This document shows, piece by piece, positions 42,701-50,888 of a DNA stretch of 64,000 nucleotides. How positions within the stretch are numbered: the stretch's first letter is position 1; every line of letters begins with the position of its first letter. Made by a program: the position numbers and the translations under genes. The stretch is from positions 236,920 through 300,919 of the forward strand of contig NZ_JAJOMB010000008.1 of NCBI RefSeq assembly GCF_021129305.1. The letters run 5' to 3'. The DNA is from Kineosporia babensis (GTDB taxonomy: Bacteria > Actinomycetota > Actinomycetes > Actinomycetales > Kineosporiaceae). The notes below the pieces were generated by a model. That model was not told where the DNA came from. It worked only from the letters and a program-made list of their open reading frames with translations, and searched no databases.

Positions 42701-42852
42701 ATCTCGTGCTTTCCACAGCCCACACGATCCGGGATTCATCCACAGGAACAGCTTTTCACATGACCCACGACCACATCGGGCGCCAATCTGTTCTCAGGTC
42801 GCAGCGGGTGCGGCCGACCAGGCCGGAGGCACCGGCCACGGGAGGGAAAGTC

Positions 42853-43101
42853 ATGCGGATCCGATTCCTGAACCGGGCGAAGAACATTGCCCAAAGGGTG
42901 TTTTCCTTGGCCTGCGCACGATGGGCGAGGATGACGGCCCGCGCGCGACTGGTGCCCGAAGCAGGCGCCAGCACGGCCGAGTACGCGATGACCATGCTGG
43001 TGGCCTGCGCCTTCGCCGGGGTGCTGATGGGGATCATCAAGAGCAATCCGATCAAGACCCTGCTGCTCGGAACCATCCAGAAGGCGCTGAACATCGGATG
43101 A
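42853..43101 (+). CDS. DUF4244 Flp pilin-like protein
   Basis: An 82-residue small membrane protein. It has a basic N-terminal leader of about 40 residues, then EAGASTAEYAMTMLVACAFAGVLMGI, written here as two parts: AGASTAEYAM carries a Gly before the mature start and the Glu at position 5 that defines type IV pilins, and the rest is a hydrophobic helix. GGAGGGAAAG lies just before the ATG at 42853. DUF4244 is the usual pilin of actinobacterial Tad clusters. Processing would need a TadV-type peptidase, which is not in the window. Its stop overlaps the next ATG. Confidence 0.85.
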   Translation: MRIRFLNRAKNIAQRVFSLACARWARMTARARLVPEAGASTAEYAMTMLVACAFAGVLMGIIKSNPIKTLLLGTIQKALNIG

Positions 43102-43592
43102 GCACTACGGACGGCCGGGGTCGCCTTTCAGGGTCGGCCCCGGCCCGGCCGGTATCTCCGGCCGACTCTCCTGACCGGCCGCGGTGGGCCGAGCCGTCCG
43201 GCTCCGGGCCGGGGCGGCCGACTCAGCCGGTTTCGGAGGGCCGTTGCGAAGCTGGCGCGGTGACCGCTGAATTCGCCTTGGCCTTGCCGTTCTTCGTGCT
43301 CCTGCTGGCCACCTTGATGGCTGCCGTCGTGGCCGGGACAGCCCAGGTGCAGTGCATCGACGCCGCCCGGGCCGGAGCGCGGGCGGCCGCCCGGCATGAC
43401 GATCCGCGTCCGGTAGCTGCAGCGGCCGGGCCCCAGGGTGCCGAGATCCGGGTCTCGACCGGCGGGGATCTGGTGAAGGTGCAGGTCTCGACCGAACTGG
43501 ACCTGCCACTGCCGTGGCATCCGCGCATTCGGGTGCAGTCCGAAAGCACTGCGCAGGCCGAACCAGACACAACAGCCATTGAAGGTGAATGA
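43098..43592 (+). CDS. TadE-like pseudopilin
   Basis: A 164-residue protein with a long Pro/Ser/Gly N-terminal tail (about 50 residues) and then the TadE motif CEAGAVTAEFALALPFFVLL, a single membrane helix with the Glu of pseudopilins. The extracellular part holds QVQCIDAARAGARAAAR, the common TadE helix. The ATG at 43098 overlaps the DUF4244 stop. TadE proteins are minor pilus components. The tail before the helix is longer than in most relatives. Confidence 0.83.
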   Translation: MSTTDGRGRLSGSAPARPVSPADSPDRPRWAEPSGSGPGRPTQPVSEGRCEAGAVTAEFALALPFFVLLLATLMAAVVAGTAQVQCIDAARAGARAAARHDDPRPVAAAAGPQGAEIRVSTGGDLVKVQVSTELDLPLPWHPRIRVQSESTAQAEPDTTAIEGE

Positions 43593-44033
43593 ATGAGCCG
43601 GACCGCTCGTGGCAGGCAAACCGACCGCTACAAAGGCCACGACCAGCCCCACGACCACGACCGAGGCTCGGGCACGGTCCTGATGCTCGGTCTGGCCGGC
43701 GTGGCCTCGATGCTCATGGTGGTAGCTCTGGGCCTGGGCGCGGCCGTTACGGCCCGGCACCGCGCTGCCGCCGCGGCCGACCTCGCCGCCCTGGCCGCGA
43801 TCGATTCCGGTGAGGGCTGCCCAGCCGCCGGCCGCATCGCCACTGCCAACCAGGCGCACCTGGCGTCCTGCGAATCCGCGCCGGACGGCACCGTCGTGGT
43901 TTCCGTGACCGTCAAGGTGGCCGGGCTGGGCCAAGACGCCCGCAGTTCCGCCCGCGCAGGGCCCGGACCTGCGCAGATCCCCGGTCCCGACGAGTCGGTG
44001 AGTCAAACAATTGAACGCCGCAGCGACTCCTGA
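43593..44033 (+). CDS. TadG-like (Rv3654c-type) membrane protein
   Basis: A 146-residue protein with a charged N-terminus and the DRGSGTVLMLGLAGVASML helix that replaces the TadE/TadG motif in actinobacteria, followed by ARHRAAAAADLAALAAID, a conserved helix of the group. A polar C-terminal tail is probably extracellular. The ATG directly follows the TadE stop, with GAAGG upstream. It ends the Tad operon; no hairpin terminator was seen before the BldG-like gene 166 bases on. Confidence 0.78.
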   Translation: MSRTARGRQTDRYKGHDQPHDHDRGSGTVLMLGLAGVASMLMVVALGLGAAVTARHRAAAAADLAALAAIDSGEGCPAAGRIATANQAHLASCESAPDGTVVVSVTVKVAGLGQDARSSARAGPGPAQIPGPDESVSQTIERRSDS

Positions 44034-44199
44034 CAGGAAGAGAATGAATCTTGTCATCCAAATTGGTGACACGCAGTGGGCGGTGTGGGCCATTGGAGTG
44101 ACCGTCAGATGATTGAATGCCGCCAGGCACGTCCCCCGCGAGGACGTAGAGAACTCTGCGAACACCACGAGACGGGCGCGAGACTTTCAGGGAGGCGAT

Positions 44200-44625
44200 G
44201 TGGAGCTCACAGTGGCGACACGGCGCGAGGGTGTCCAGACGGTCATCAGCGTGTCCGGCGAGATCGACGTGTACACGGCGCCCACCCTGAGGGAGCGCCT
44301 GAACGAGCTCGTTGCCGACGGCGAGTACCACCTCGTCGTGGACATGGGCGGGGTGGACTTCCTCGACTCGACCGGGCTGGGTGTCCTGGTCGGCGGCCTG
44401 AAGCGGGCCCGCTCGCACGAGGGCTCGCTGCAACTGGTCTGCGATCAGGAGAAGATTCTCAAAGTCTTCCGGATCACCGGCCTGACCAAGGTTTTCCCGA
44501 TCCACTCATCACTGGAGAGCGCTCTGAGCGTCCCCACCCCGCAGGAGCCCGCGCCCACCACCATCTCGCTGGACGACCCGGCCGAGAAGGCTCTGGACGG
44601 GGACTCCTCCCGAGGCACGCCATAA
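44200..44625 (+). CDS. bldG: BldG-like anti-sigma factor antagonist (STAS)
   Basis: A 141-residue STAS-domain protein that, in the unphosphorylated state, binds its anti-sigma kinase and frees sigma factors. The typical phosphorylated serine is in [16 protein letters not shown] near residue 56, and the STAS start [17 protein letters not shown] is near 17. A 30-residue acidic C-terminal tail follows. The GTG at 44200 has GGGAGG four bases away; in-frame residues upstream are rejected. The gene pair with the kinase below, close to tad, matches bldG of Streptomyces, where it controls development and antibiotic production. Its stop overlaps the kinase start. Confidence 0.88.
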   Translation: MELTVATRREGVQTVISVSGEIDVYTAPTLRERLNELVADGEYHLVVDMGGVDFLDSTGLGVLVGGLKRARSHEGSLQLVCDQEKILKVFRITGLTKVFPIHSSLESALSVPTPQEPAPTTISLDDPAEKALDGDSSRGTP

Positions 44626-45083
44626 CCGGCTCCGAGCCGAATTCGGCCGCAGGCGCTGAACCACCCCCGGCCGGTGTCGAGCTACGGTTCCCCCCGGCCG
44701 CCGAATACGTCCGCACGGCGCGACTGGTGGCCGTGGCCGTGGCGCGGCGGGCCGGGTTGATCGAACGGCTGGAAGAACTGCGCCTGGCCGTCGGCGAGGC
44801 CTGTGCGCGGGCCGTGCGACGGTGCGAGGCTGCGGATTGCGACGATCCGGTCACGATGTTCGTGGACGACACGGGTCCCGGACTGGTGATCGAGGTGACC
44901 GACCGCGCCAAGGCCGAACCAGGCCCGGAGCCTGTGGTCCTTTCCCTGCTCGAAGGCCTCGCCGATCATGTCGAGGTACGCCCTCACCAGGGCCTTTCCG
45001 GCGCTCAGGTGCATCTGGAGTGGTGGCCGGACCAGCCCGCCGAGGGTGCTGCGGCACCAGTTCCACCCACTTCGGCGAGCTGA
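44622..45083 (+). CDS. Anti-sigma factor kinase (ATP-binding), apparently starting at ATA
   Basis: A 153-residue histidine-kinase-like ATPase, the partner of BldG (SCO3548 type). [17 protein letters not shown] and [17 protein letters not shown] show the N-box helix, although the usual Asn is replaced; [16 protein letters not shown] is the next strand. No ATG, GTG or TTG lies in frame for more than 100 codons before the conserved domain. ATA at 44622 overlaps the bldG stop TAA and has GAGG six bases upstream, exactly where an ATGA-type overlap would be. I take ATA as the start, at reduced confidence for the first few residues. Confidence 0.8.
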   Translation: MTGSEPNSAAGAEPPPAGVELRFPPAAEYVRTARLVAVAVARRAGLIERLEELRLAVGEACARAVRRCEAADCDDPVTMFVDDTGPGLVIEVTDRAKAEPGPEPVVLSLLEGLADHVEVRPHQGLSGAQVHLEWWPDQPAEGAAAPVPPTSAS

Positions 45084-45342
45084 CACCCGTCCGTTGGGAC
45101 CGTTTTGAATACCGCACTCCAGCGATAGCAAAACGGACTAATCCACCCAAAGTGAAAAGAGCCACGCGCCAGACGTTTGGTGGCCAGCATCACAGTACAT
45201 AGACTCCGCGACGTGGGAACTTTCGTCGAACATTCGGCGTCCCCACGCAAGCCAAGGCCCTGATTCGCCCTGTCGCCTGCACCTGGAAGACCATCACCCC
45301 GCGACGGGTGAGGGGGTCGTCCGCGCACGTCGAGGAGGACGG
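45084..45342 (+). promoter_or_regulatory. Promoter region of the pyrophosphatase gene
   Basis: 259 bases without a gene. TTTGGT (45176-45181) and TAGACT (45200-45205) are 18 bases apart and could be a promoter with a leader of about 130 bases. The match at -35 is weak. Confidence 0.35.
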
Positions 45343-47775
45343 ATGCACAAGGGCTACCTGGCTCTCTCAACCCTGGCCGAGCCAGAACTCGAAGGCCGTA
45401 ATCAGACGCTGGTGATCGTGGTCCTGGTGATCGCGCTCGTGGCGCTGGGAGTGGCGGCGGCGTTCCGCCGGCTGGTTCTGGCCGCCCCCGAGGGCACCCA
45501 GAGCATGATCGACATCGGCAGAGCCGTGCAGGAGGGGGCGGCGGCCTATCTTCGCCGTCAGTTCCGGACGCTGGCCGCCTTCGTCGTCCTCGTTCTGGCG
45601 GTGCTGTTCCTCCTGCCCGGAGAGGCCGATGTGCGGGTCGGCCGGGGCATCTTCTTCATCGTCGGGGCCGTGTTCTCGGCCGCGATCGGTTACCTCGGCA
45701 TGTCGCTCGCGGTGCGGGCGAACATCCGGGTCGCCGAGGCCGCCCGCCAGGGCAATCGGGACGAGGGCATGCGACTGGCCTTCCGGACCGGCGGTTTCGT
45801 CGGCATGTGCACGGTGGGCCTGGGCCTGCTGGGCGCCTCTTCGGTCGTCCTGCTCTACGAAGGTGACGCCCCGGCGGTGCTGGAGGGCTTCGGCTTCGGC
45901 GCCGCCCTGCTGGCCATGTTCATGCGGGTCGGTGGAGGCATCTTCACCAAGGCCGCCGACGTGGGCGCCGACCTGGTCGGCAAGGTCGAGCAGAACATCC
46001 CGGAGGACGACCCGCGCAACGCGGCGACGATCGCGGACAACGTCGGCGACAACGTGGGTGACTGCGCCGGCATGGCCGCCGACCTGTTCGAGTCCTACGC
46101 CGTCACCCTGGTCGCGGCGCTGATCCTGGGCAAGGCCGCCTTCGGCGTCGAGGGCCTGGTCTTCCCGCTGATCGTGCCCGCGCTGGGCGCTCTGACCGCG
46201 GTGCTCGGGGTCCTGATCACCCGCACCCGGCCCGGTGAGGGCGGTCTGGCCGCGATCAACCGGGGTTTCGGCATCTCCGCGGTGGTCTCGGCCGTGCTCT
46301 GCGCGATCGCCTCGTTCACCTACCTGCCCAGCTCGTTCGCCGACTTCTCCGGCGCCGACTCGGTGGTCGCAGGCCTGGACGGCGACCCGCGGCTGATCGC
46401 CTTCGCTGCCGTGATGATCGGCATCGTGCTGGCCGGCGTGATCCTCTGGCTCACCGGCTACTACACCGGCACCGACAAGCGTCCGACCATGGACGTCGCC
46501 GACACCACCACCACAGGTGCCGCCACCGTCGTCCTGTCCGGCATCGGCCTGGGTCTGGAATCGGCGGTCTACACCACCGGAATCATCGCCGGCGCCGTGT
46601 TCCTGGCCTTCACCCTGGGCGGCGTCTCGTTCTGGCTCTCGCTGTTCCTGATCGCCCTGGCCGGCTGCGGTCTGCTGACCACCGTCGGGGTCATCGTCGC
46701 GATGGACACGTTCGGCCCGGTCAGCGACAACGCCCAGGGCATCGCCGAGATGTCCGGTGACGTGGACGGTGAGGGCGCGCAGATCCTGACCGAGCTGGAC
46801 GCTGTCGGCAACACCACCAAGGCGATCACCAAGGGCATCGCGATCGCCACGGCCGTGCTGGCCGCCACTGCGCTGTTCGGTTCCTACACCGACGCCTTCC
46901 AGAACGCGCTGGTCCAGGCCGGGGTCAACCTGGGCGATGCGGGCCGCAGCTTCAGCCTGGAGATCGCCCAGCCCAACACCCTGGTCGGGCTGATGCTGGG
47001 CGCCGCGGTGGTGTTCCTGTTCTCCGGTCTGGCGGTCAACGCCGTCACCCGGGCGGCCGGGGCGATCGTGGTCGAGGTGCGGCGTCAGTTCCGCGAGAAC
47101 CCGGGCATCATGGACCATTCCGTGAAGCCGGAGTACGGGCGGGTGGTCGACATCTGCACCCGAGACTCGCTGCGCGAGCTGGCCACGCCCGGGCTGCTGG
47201 CGGCCCTGGCCCCGGTCGCGGTCGGGTTCGGTCTGGGGGTCGGCCCGCTGGCCGGGTACCTGGCCGGTGCGATCGGGGCCGGCGCCCTGATGGCGGTGTT
47301 CCTGTCCAACTCCGGTGGCGCCTGGGACAACGCGAAGAAGATCGTGGAGGACGGCCATCACGGTGGCAAGGGCTCCCCGGCCCACGCCGCCGCGGTGATC
47401 GGTGACACCGTCGGCGACCCGTTCAAGGACACCGCGGGCCCCTCGATCAACCCGCTGATCAAGGTGATGAACCTGGTCGCCGTGCTGATCGCCCCGGCCG
47501 TGGTGCAGCTCAGTGTGGGCGAAGACGCCTCCGACGCACTGCGTTACACCATCGCTGGGATCGCCGTGCTGATCATCGCGGCGGCGTTGGTGGTCACCAA
47601 CCGCCGCAAGGTCGACTACGGCGAAACCCCTCAAGCAGGGACGCCGGCCCCGGTTACGTCGGGGCATCCGGCTACCGCGGTGGCTGAGTCGGACAACCAG
47701 CAGGAGACGTCCGCGGCCAAGACGGTGCACGTGGACGAGACGGCCACCTCCACCTCCGGCCGGACCACACCGTAA
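45343..47775 (+). CDS. hppA: Proton-pumping membrane pyrophosphatase
   Basis: An 810-residue polytopic enzyme that couples hydrolysis of pyrophosphate to proton export. The catalytic signature DVGADLVGKVEQNIPEDDPR is near residue 203, followed by DNVGDNVGDCAGMAADLF near 230. GNTTKAITKG near 485 has lysine where potassium-dependent enzymes have alanine, so it should be K+-independent. SGGAWDNAKKIVEDG and GDTVGDPFKDTAGPSINPL close the active site region. A 55-residue hydrophilic tail is extra. GAGGAGGA stands just before the ATG at 45343. A strong terminator follows. It removes pyrophosphate made by biosynthesis while saving energy. Confidence 0.96.
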   Translation: MHKGYLALSTLAEPELEGRNQTLVIVVLVIALVALGVAAAFRRLVLAAPEGTQSMIDIGRAVQEGAAAYLRRQFRTLAAFVVLVLAVLFLLPGEADVRVGRGIFFIVGAVFSAAIGYLGMSLAVRANIRVAEAARQGNRDEGMRLAFRTGGFVGMCTVGLGLLGASSVVLLYEGDAPAVLEGFGFGAALLAMFMRVGGGIFTKAADVGADLVGKVEQNIPEDDPRNAATIADNVGDNVGDCAGMAADLFESYAVTLVAALILGKAAFGVEGLVFPLIVPALGALTAVLGVLITRTRPGEGGLAAINRGFGISAVVSAVLCAIASFTYLPSSFADFSGADSVVAGLDGDPRLIAFAAVMIGIVLAGVILWLTGYYTGTDKRPTMDVADTTTTGAATVVLSGIGLGLESAVYTTGIIAGAVFLAFTLGGVSFWLSLFLIALAGCGLLTTVGVIVAMDTFGPVSDNAQGIAEMSGDVDGEGAQILTELDAVGNTTKAITKGIAIATAVLAATALFGSYTDAFQNALVQAGVNLGDAGRSFSLEIAQPNTLVGLMLGAAVVFLFSGLAVNAVTRAAGAIVVEVRRQFRENPGIMDHSVKPEYGRVVDICTRDSLRELATPGLLAALAPVAVGFGLGVGPLAGYLAGAIGAGALMAVFLSNSGGAWDNAKKIVEDGHHGGKGSPAHAAAVIGDTVGDPFKDTAGPSINPLIKVMNLVAVLIAPAVVQLSVGEDASDALRYTIAGIAVLIIAAALVVTNRRKVDYGETPQAGTPAPVTSGHPATAVAESDNQQETSAAKTVHVDETATSTSGRTTP

Positions 47776-47795
47776 GAGCTCTTCCGAGGAGCAAG

Positions 47796-47831
47796 AACCG
47801 GCCGCGCGGGTCTCGACCCGCGCGGCCGGTT
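47796..47831 (+). terminator. Terminator of hppA
   Basis: AACCGGCCGCGCGGGT and ACCCGCGCGGCCGGTT form a perfect 16-bp stem around the loop CTCG, 20 bases after the hppA stop. Confidence 0.85.
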
Positions 47832-47868
47832 TCACGTCCGGGCCGCCCAACACGGTAGAAACGACGGC

Positions 47869-49434
47869 ATGAGTTCTGATGTCCCGCCGTCCCGTAGTTC
47901 CCGGACCGATGAACTGGTCGCGAAACTGCGCACCGACTTTGCCGGTTTCACCGTGGATGCGGTCAACGACCTGCTCGGGCCGGTGGCGCAGGCCGCCCTC
48001 GGCCGGGAGCAGTCCCTGCCCGCCCGGCTCGCCGTCACCCAGCGTCTGAGTGCTTCCCCCGATGAACCGCTGGCCGCCCTGATTGCGGTTTTCGTGCTCG
48101 GGCTGGAGGTTCCGGCCGAACGCCTGGCCCGGGCCGTACCGCAGGTGAGTGTGCCCGGACTGCAGGAGCTCGGCCTGATCGTCACCGCCGGGAACGAACC
48201 GGGCGATCCGGTCCGCGCCCGGGTGGACCTGCGCCCCTACGCCACCGTCGACGCCCTGGGCCCGGCCGATTGGTGGCTCGCCTCAGACCTTTCCGAGGTC
48301 TCGACCGGCCGGCCACTGGCCGATGACCACGTGCTCGGGGTCGGCGGCGCCTCGCTGACCCTGGCCCGCTGCGCGATCCGCCGTCCGACCGGGCGGGTGC
48401 TCGATCTGGGCACCGGCTGCGGGATCCAGGCCCTGCACGCCGCCAGGCACGCGAAACACGTCGTGGCCACCGATATCTCGGCCCGGGCACTGCACCTGGC
48501 CGAGCTCAACTGGGCCCTCAACGCCCCGACCATCGGCGCCGCCACGATCGAAGGACGCCGGGGCAGCCTGCTCGAGCCGGTCGCCGGGGAGCTGTTCGAC
48601 CAGGTGGTCAGCAATCCGCCGTTCGTGATCACCCCACGCTCGGCCCCGGCCGCGGCCTTCGAGTACCGCGACGGCGGGATGGTCGGCGACGACCTGGTCC
48701 GGCAACTGGTGGAGTCGGTCGGCTCGGTGCTGGCGCCGGGTGGGATCGCGCAGTTCCTGGGCAACTGGGAAGGGCGTAAGGACGAGGGGTGGACCGATCG
48801 CGTCTCGTCCTGGCTGGAGGCGTCCGGGCTGGACGGCTGGGTGGTGCAGCGCGAGTGGCAGGACCCGGCCGAATACGCCGAGACCTGGATCCGCGATTCC
48901 GGGCAGCACCTGGGCAAGGACGGCGACGACCTGTACGCGGCCTGGCTGGCCGACTTCGCCTCGCGCGGGGTGGAGGGTGTCGGCTTCGGGCTGATCACCC
49001 TGCGCCGGCCGACCCACGAGGGCACGCCGCTGCGGGTGATCGAGGAACGCCGGACCGGACCGGGTCTGCCCTGGGGTGACGAGGTGCTGGCCACGCTGGA
49101 ACGGCAGGACTGGCTGGCCGCGCGCGACGACGCGGCCCTGCTGGCCGAGACCCTGCGGGTGGCGGCAGACGTCACCGAGGAACGGCATCACCTGCCGGGG
49201 GCCGAGGACCCCAGCGTGATCCTGCTCCGGCAGGGCGGCGGTGCAGGCCGCGTGGTGCAGGCCGGCACCGCCCTGACCGGATTCGTCGGGGCGAGCTCCG
49301 GAGACATCCCGGTGGGTCGCCTGATCGCCGCCCTCGCCACACTGCTCGAGGTCGACGCTCAGGCGCTGGGCACCGAACTGCTCAGCGACGTGCGCAATCT
49401 GGTGCGCGACGGGCTGCTGGAACCGGTGCCCTAG
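47869..49434 (+). CDS. Class I SAM-dependent methyltransferase (DUF7059-type N-terminus)
   Basis: A 521-residue protein. The central methyltransferase fold covers about residues 165-345: SAM motif VLDLGTGCGIQALHAARHA near 181, ATDISARALHLAE, and motif IV NPPFVITP near 247, which in this superfamily marks amine or amide methylation (HemK/PrmC, N6-adenine enzymes). The N-terminal 150 residues form the helical DUF7059-type domain, and the last 160 a winged-helix-like domain with QDWLAARDDAALL. The target could be ribosomal protein, rRNA or another substrate. The start at 47869 lacks a ribosome site; TAGAAA seven bases away could be a leaderless -10. Convergent with the conservon. Confidence 0.86.
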   Translation: MSSDVPPSRSSRTDELVAKLRTDFAGFTVDAVNDLLGPVAQAALGREQSLPARLAVTQRLSASPDEPLAALIAVFVLGLEVPAERLARAVPQVSVPGLQELGLIVTAGNEPGDPVRARVDLRPYATVDALGPADWWLASDLSEVSTGRPLADDHVLGVGGASLTLARCAIRRPTGRVLDLGTGCGIQALHAARHAKHVVATDISARALHLAELNWALNAPTIGAATIEGRRGSLLEPVAGELFDQVVSNPPFVITPRSAPAAAFEYRDGGMVGDDLVRQLVESVGSVLAPGGIAQFLGNWEGRKDEGWTDRVSSWLEASGLDGWVVQREWQDPAEYAETWIRDSGQHLGKDGDDLYAAWLADFASRGVEGVGFGLITLRRPTHEGTPLRVIEERRTGPGLPWGDEVLATLERQDWLAARDDAALLAETLRVAADVTEERHHLPGAEDPSVILLRQGGGAGRVVQAGTALTGFVGASSGDIPVGRLIAALATLLEVDAQALGTELLSDVRNLVRDGLLEPVP

Positions 49435-49450
49435 CTACTACTCTCCGGCC

Positions 49451-49529
49451 GGAGCCGGGCCTGGGAGGGCCTGTCCTTTGGATCAAGGCCGTAGCGATGA
49501 TCCGCAGGACAGGACCTAGGCCCGGCTCC
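49451..49529. repeat. Long imperfect inverted repeat over the end of the conservon GTPase gene
   Basis: GGAGCCGGGCCTGGGAGGG-CCTGTCC-TTGGATCA (49451-49485) pairs with 49498-49529 with a few mismatches and a 12-base loop. The right arm includes the stop codon CTA at 49516-49518 of the minus-strand gene. The inner part GGCCTGTCCT...GGATCA has the look of an IS end or MITE. It separates convergent genes, so it can also act as a bidirectional terminator. Confidence 0.55.
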
Positions 49530-50091
49530 AGGTCGCGAGAGCGTGCTCGACCACCGAGATCAGTGTCTGCTTGGCGGACTCCCGCTCGCGGGCGTCACAC
49601 ACCAGGACCGGAACGTCCTGGCTGAGCTGCAGTGCCTCGCGGACGTCCTCCGGACGGTGCCGGAGCAGTCCGTCGAAGGCGTTGATCGCCACCACGAAGG
49701 GCAGGTTCCGGGCCTCGAAGAAGTCGATCGGGCCGAAACAGTCCTCCAGGCGCCGGGTGTCCACCAGGACCACCGCGCCGATGGCGCCGCGCACCAGGTC
49801 GTCCCACATGAACCAGAACCGGTTCTGCCCGGGCGAACCGAACAGATACAGCACCAGTTCCTGGTCGATGCTGATCCGGCCGAAGTCCATGGCGACCGTG
49901 GTGGTCGTCTTGTTCGGTGTGGCCGAGAGATCGTCCACGCCGACGCTGGCCGAGGTCATCACGGCCTCGGTCCGCAGCGGCATGATCTCGGAAACCGCAC
50001 CCACGAACGTGGTCTTGCCCGCACCGAACCCACCCGAGATGACGATTTTCGTCGATCGGGTGGCCCTGGTCTCAGAGCCGCTGAAGGCCAC
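49516..50091 (-). CDS. Conservon small GTP-binding protein (CvnD-like)
   Basis: A 191-residue P-loop GTPase-like protein. The P-loop is ISGGFGAGKTTFVGAVSE near residue 19, VAMDFGRISI is switch I/II region near 67, LFGSPGQNRFWFMW replaces the DxxG block, and AINAFDGL near 135 is the base-binding NKxD-like segment with Asn and Asp. The last residues fall in an inverted repeat. The GTG at 50091 lies inside the DUF742 gene end, with GAGGAGGG upstream, so the four genes overlap. In conservons the GTPase works with the histidine kinase, roadblock and DUF742 proteins at the membrane. Confidence 0.9.
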   Translation of the reverse strand: MAFSGSETRATRSTKIVISGGFGAGKTTFVGAVSEIMPLRTEAVMTSASVGVDDLSATPNKTTTTVAMDFGRISIDQELVLYLFGSPGQNRFWFMWDDLVRGAIGAVVLVDTRRLEDCFGPIDFFEARNLPFVVAINAFDGLLRHRPEDVREALQLSQDVPVLVCDARERESAKQTLISVVEHALATWSRA

Positions 50092-50452
50092 TGAGCACCC
50101 TCCTCAAGAAAGCTGGATCACGTTCGTCACCAGAAGCGTTCGCCGTGCTCAGCACCTCGACCAGACCCAGTTCGACCATGTCCGCGATGATTACGCGGGC
50201 CACGCCGAGCGGGGTGTGAAGCCGGGCGGCGATCTCGGCGACGGAGATCGTTCCCTCACACAACTCGATCACCGTGCTGTGTTCCGGCGAGAGCAAGTCG
50301 TTCATTCCGGGGTCCTGGCCGGCGACCGTGGTCACCACCAGAGCCTCGAGGTCGAGGTCGTGCACCGGACGGGTCCGGCCACCGGTGCGTGCGTACGGAC
50401 GCACCATCGACGGTGGCGGATCGCCGCCCTCATGAGCTGAGTAGTCGGTCAT
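50072..50452 (-). CDS. Conservon DUF742 protein (CvnC-like)
   Basis: A 126-residue DUF742 protein. SMVRPYARTGGRTRPVHDL near residue 15 is the family signature, followed by a winged-helix-like domain (SPEHSTVIELCEGTISVAEI, then ARLHTPLGVARVIIADMVEL). It resembles the MarR/ArsR winged-helix fold and may bind partners rather than DNA. The ATG at 50452 begins 14 bases after the roadblock stop; a GTG at 50488 would overlap that gene. Its end overlaps the GTPase start. No enzymatic motif is seen. Confidence 0.85.
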   Translation of the reverse strand: MTDYSAHEGGDPPPSMVRPYARTGGRTRPVHDLDLEALVVTTVAGQDPGMNDLLSPEHSTVIELCEGTISVAEIAARLHTPLGVARVIIADMVELGLVEVLSTANASGDERDPAFLRRVLSGLQRL

Positions 50453-50465
50453 CTCGGCAATCTGC

Positions 50466-50888
50466 TCACATCGGTGGCAGCGAGCCACCGTGGCCGTTGT
50501 GCCTGATCTCCGGGGACAGGTGTTGCCCGACCCGGTCGACCAGCAGGGTCATCTCGTAGCCGACCAGACCGATGTCGGAGGTCGGGGCGGCCAGCACGGC
50601 CAGCCACGACCCGTCGGAGATGGCCATGAGAAGCAGGAAACCACCCTGCATCTCCACAACCGTCTGGACAACCGCGCCCGCCGCGAAGCACATGGCCGCG
50701 CCGTTGGTGAGGCTGCCCAGACCGGACGCGACCGCAGACAGCTGGTCGGCACGGTCGCGTGGGAGTCCTGCCGAACTCGCCACCAGAAGACCGTCGGCCG
50801 AGACCACGGCTGCGTGCGCCACGCCTGGTACCCGCTGTGCGAACCCGTCGACCAGCCAGGTGACGTCGGTGCCGGTGCCCGTGCTCAC
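50466..50888 (-). CDS. Conservon roadblock/LC7 protein (CvnB-like)
   Basis: A 140-residue roadblock/LC7 domain protein. [20 protein letters not shown] and [15 protein letters not shown] near residues 30-65 are the diagnostic stretches, and the second part [20 protein letters not shown] forms the beta sheet. These proteins act as GTPase-activating or scaffolding partners for the conservon GTPase. The GTG at 50888 overlaps the stop of the large kinase gene (CAGTGAG) and has AGGAGGGG upstream. Translation is coupled to the kinase. Confidence 0.9.
   Translation of the reverse strand: MSTGTGTDVTWLVDGFAQRVPGVAHAAVVSADGLLVASSAGLPRDRADQLSAVASGLGSLTNGAAMCFAAGAVVQTVVEMQGGFLLLMAISDGSWLAVLAAPTSDIGLVGYEMTLLVDRVGQHLSPEIRHNGHGGSLPPM

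Noticed and set aside
42701..42852. DnaA-box cluster before the DUF4244 gene
   Set aside because: TTTCCACAG and TCATCCACA are only partial matches; no cluster is present, so an origin is not supported.
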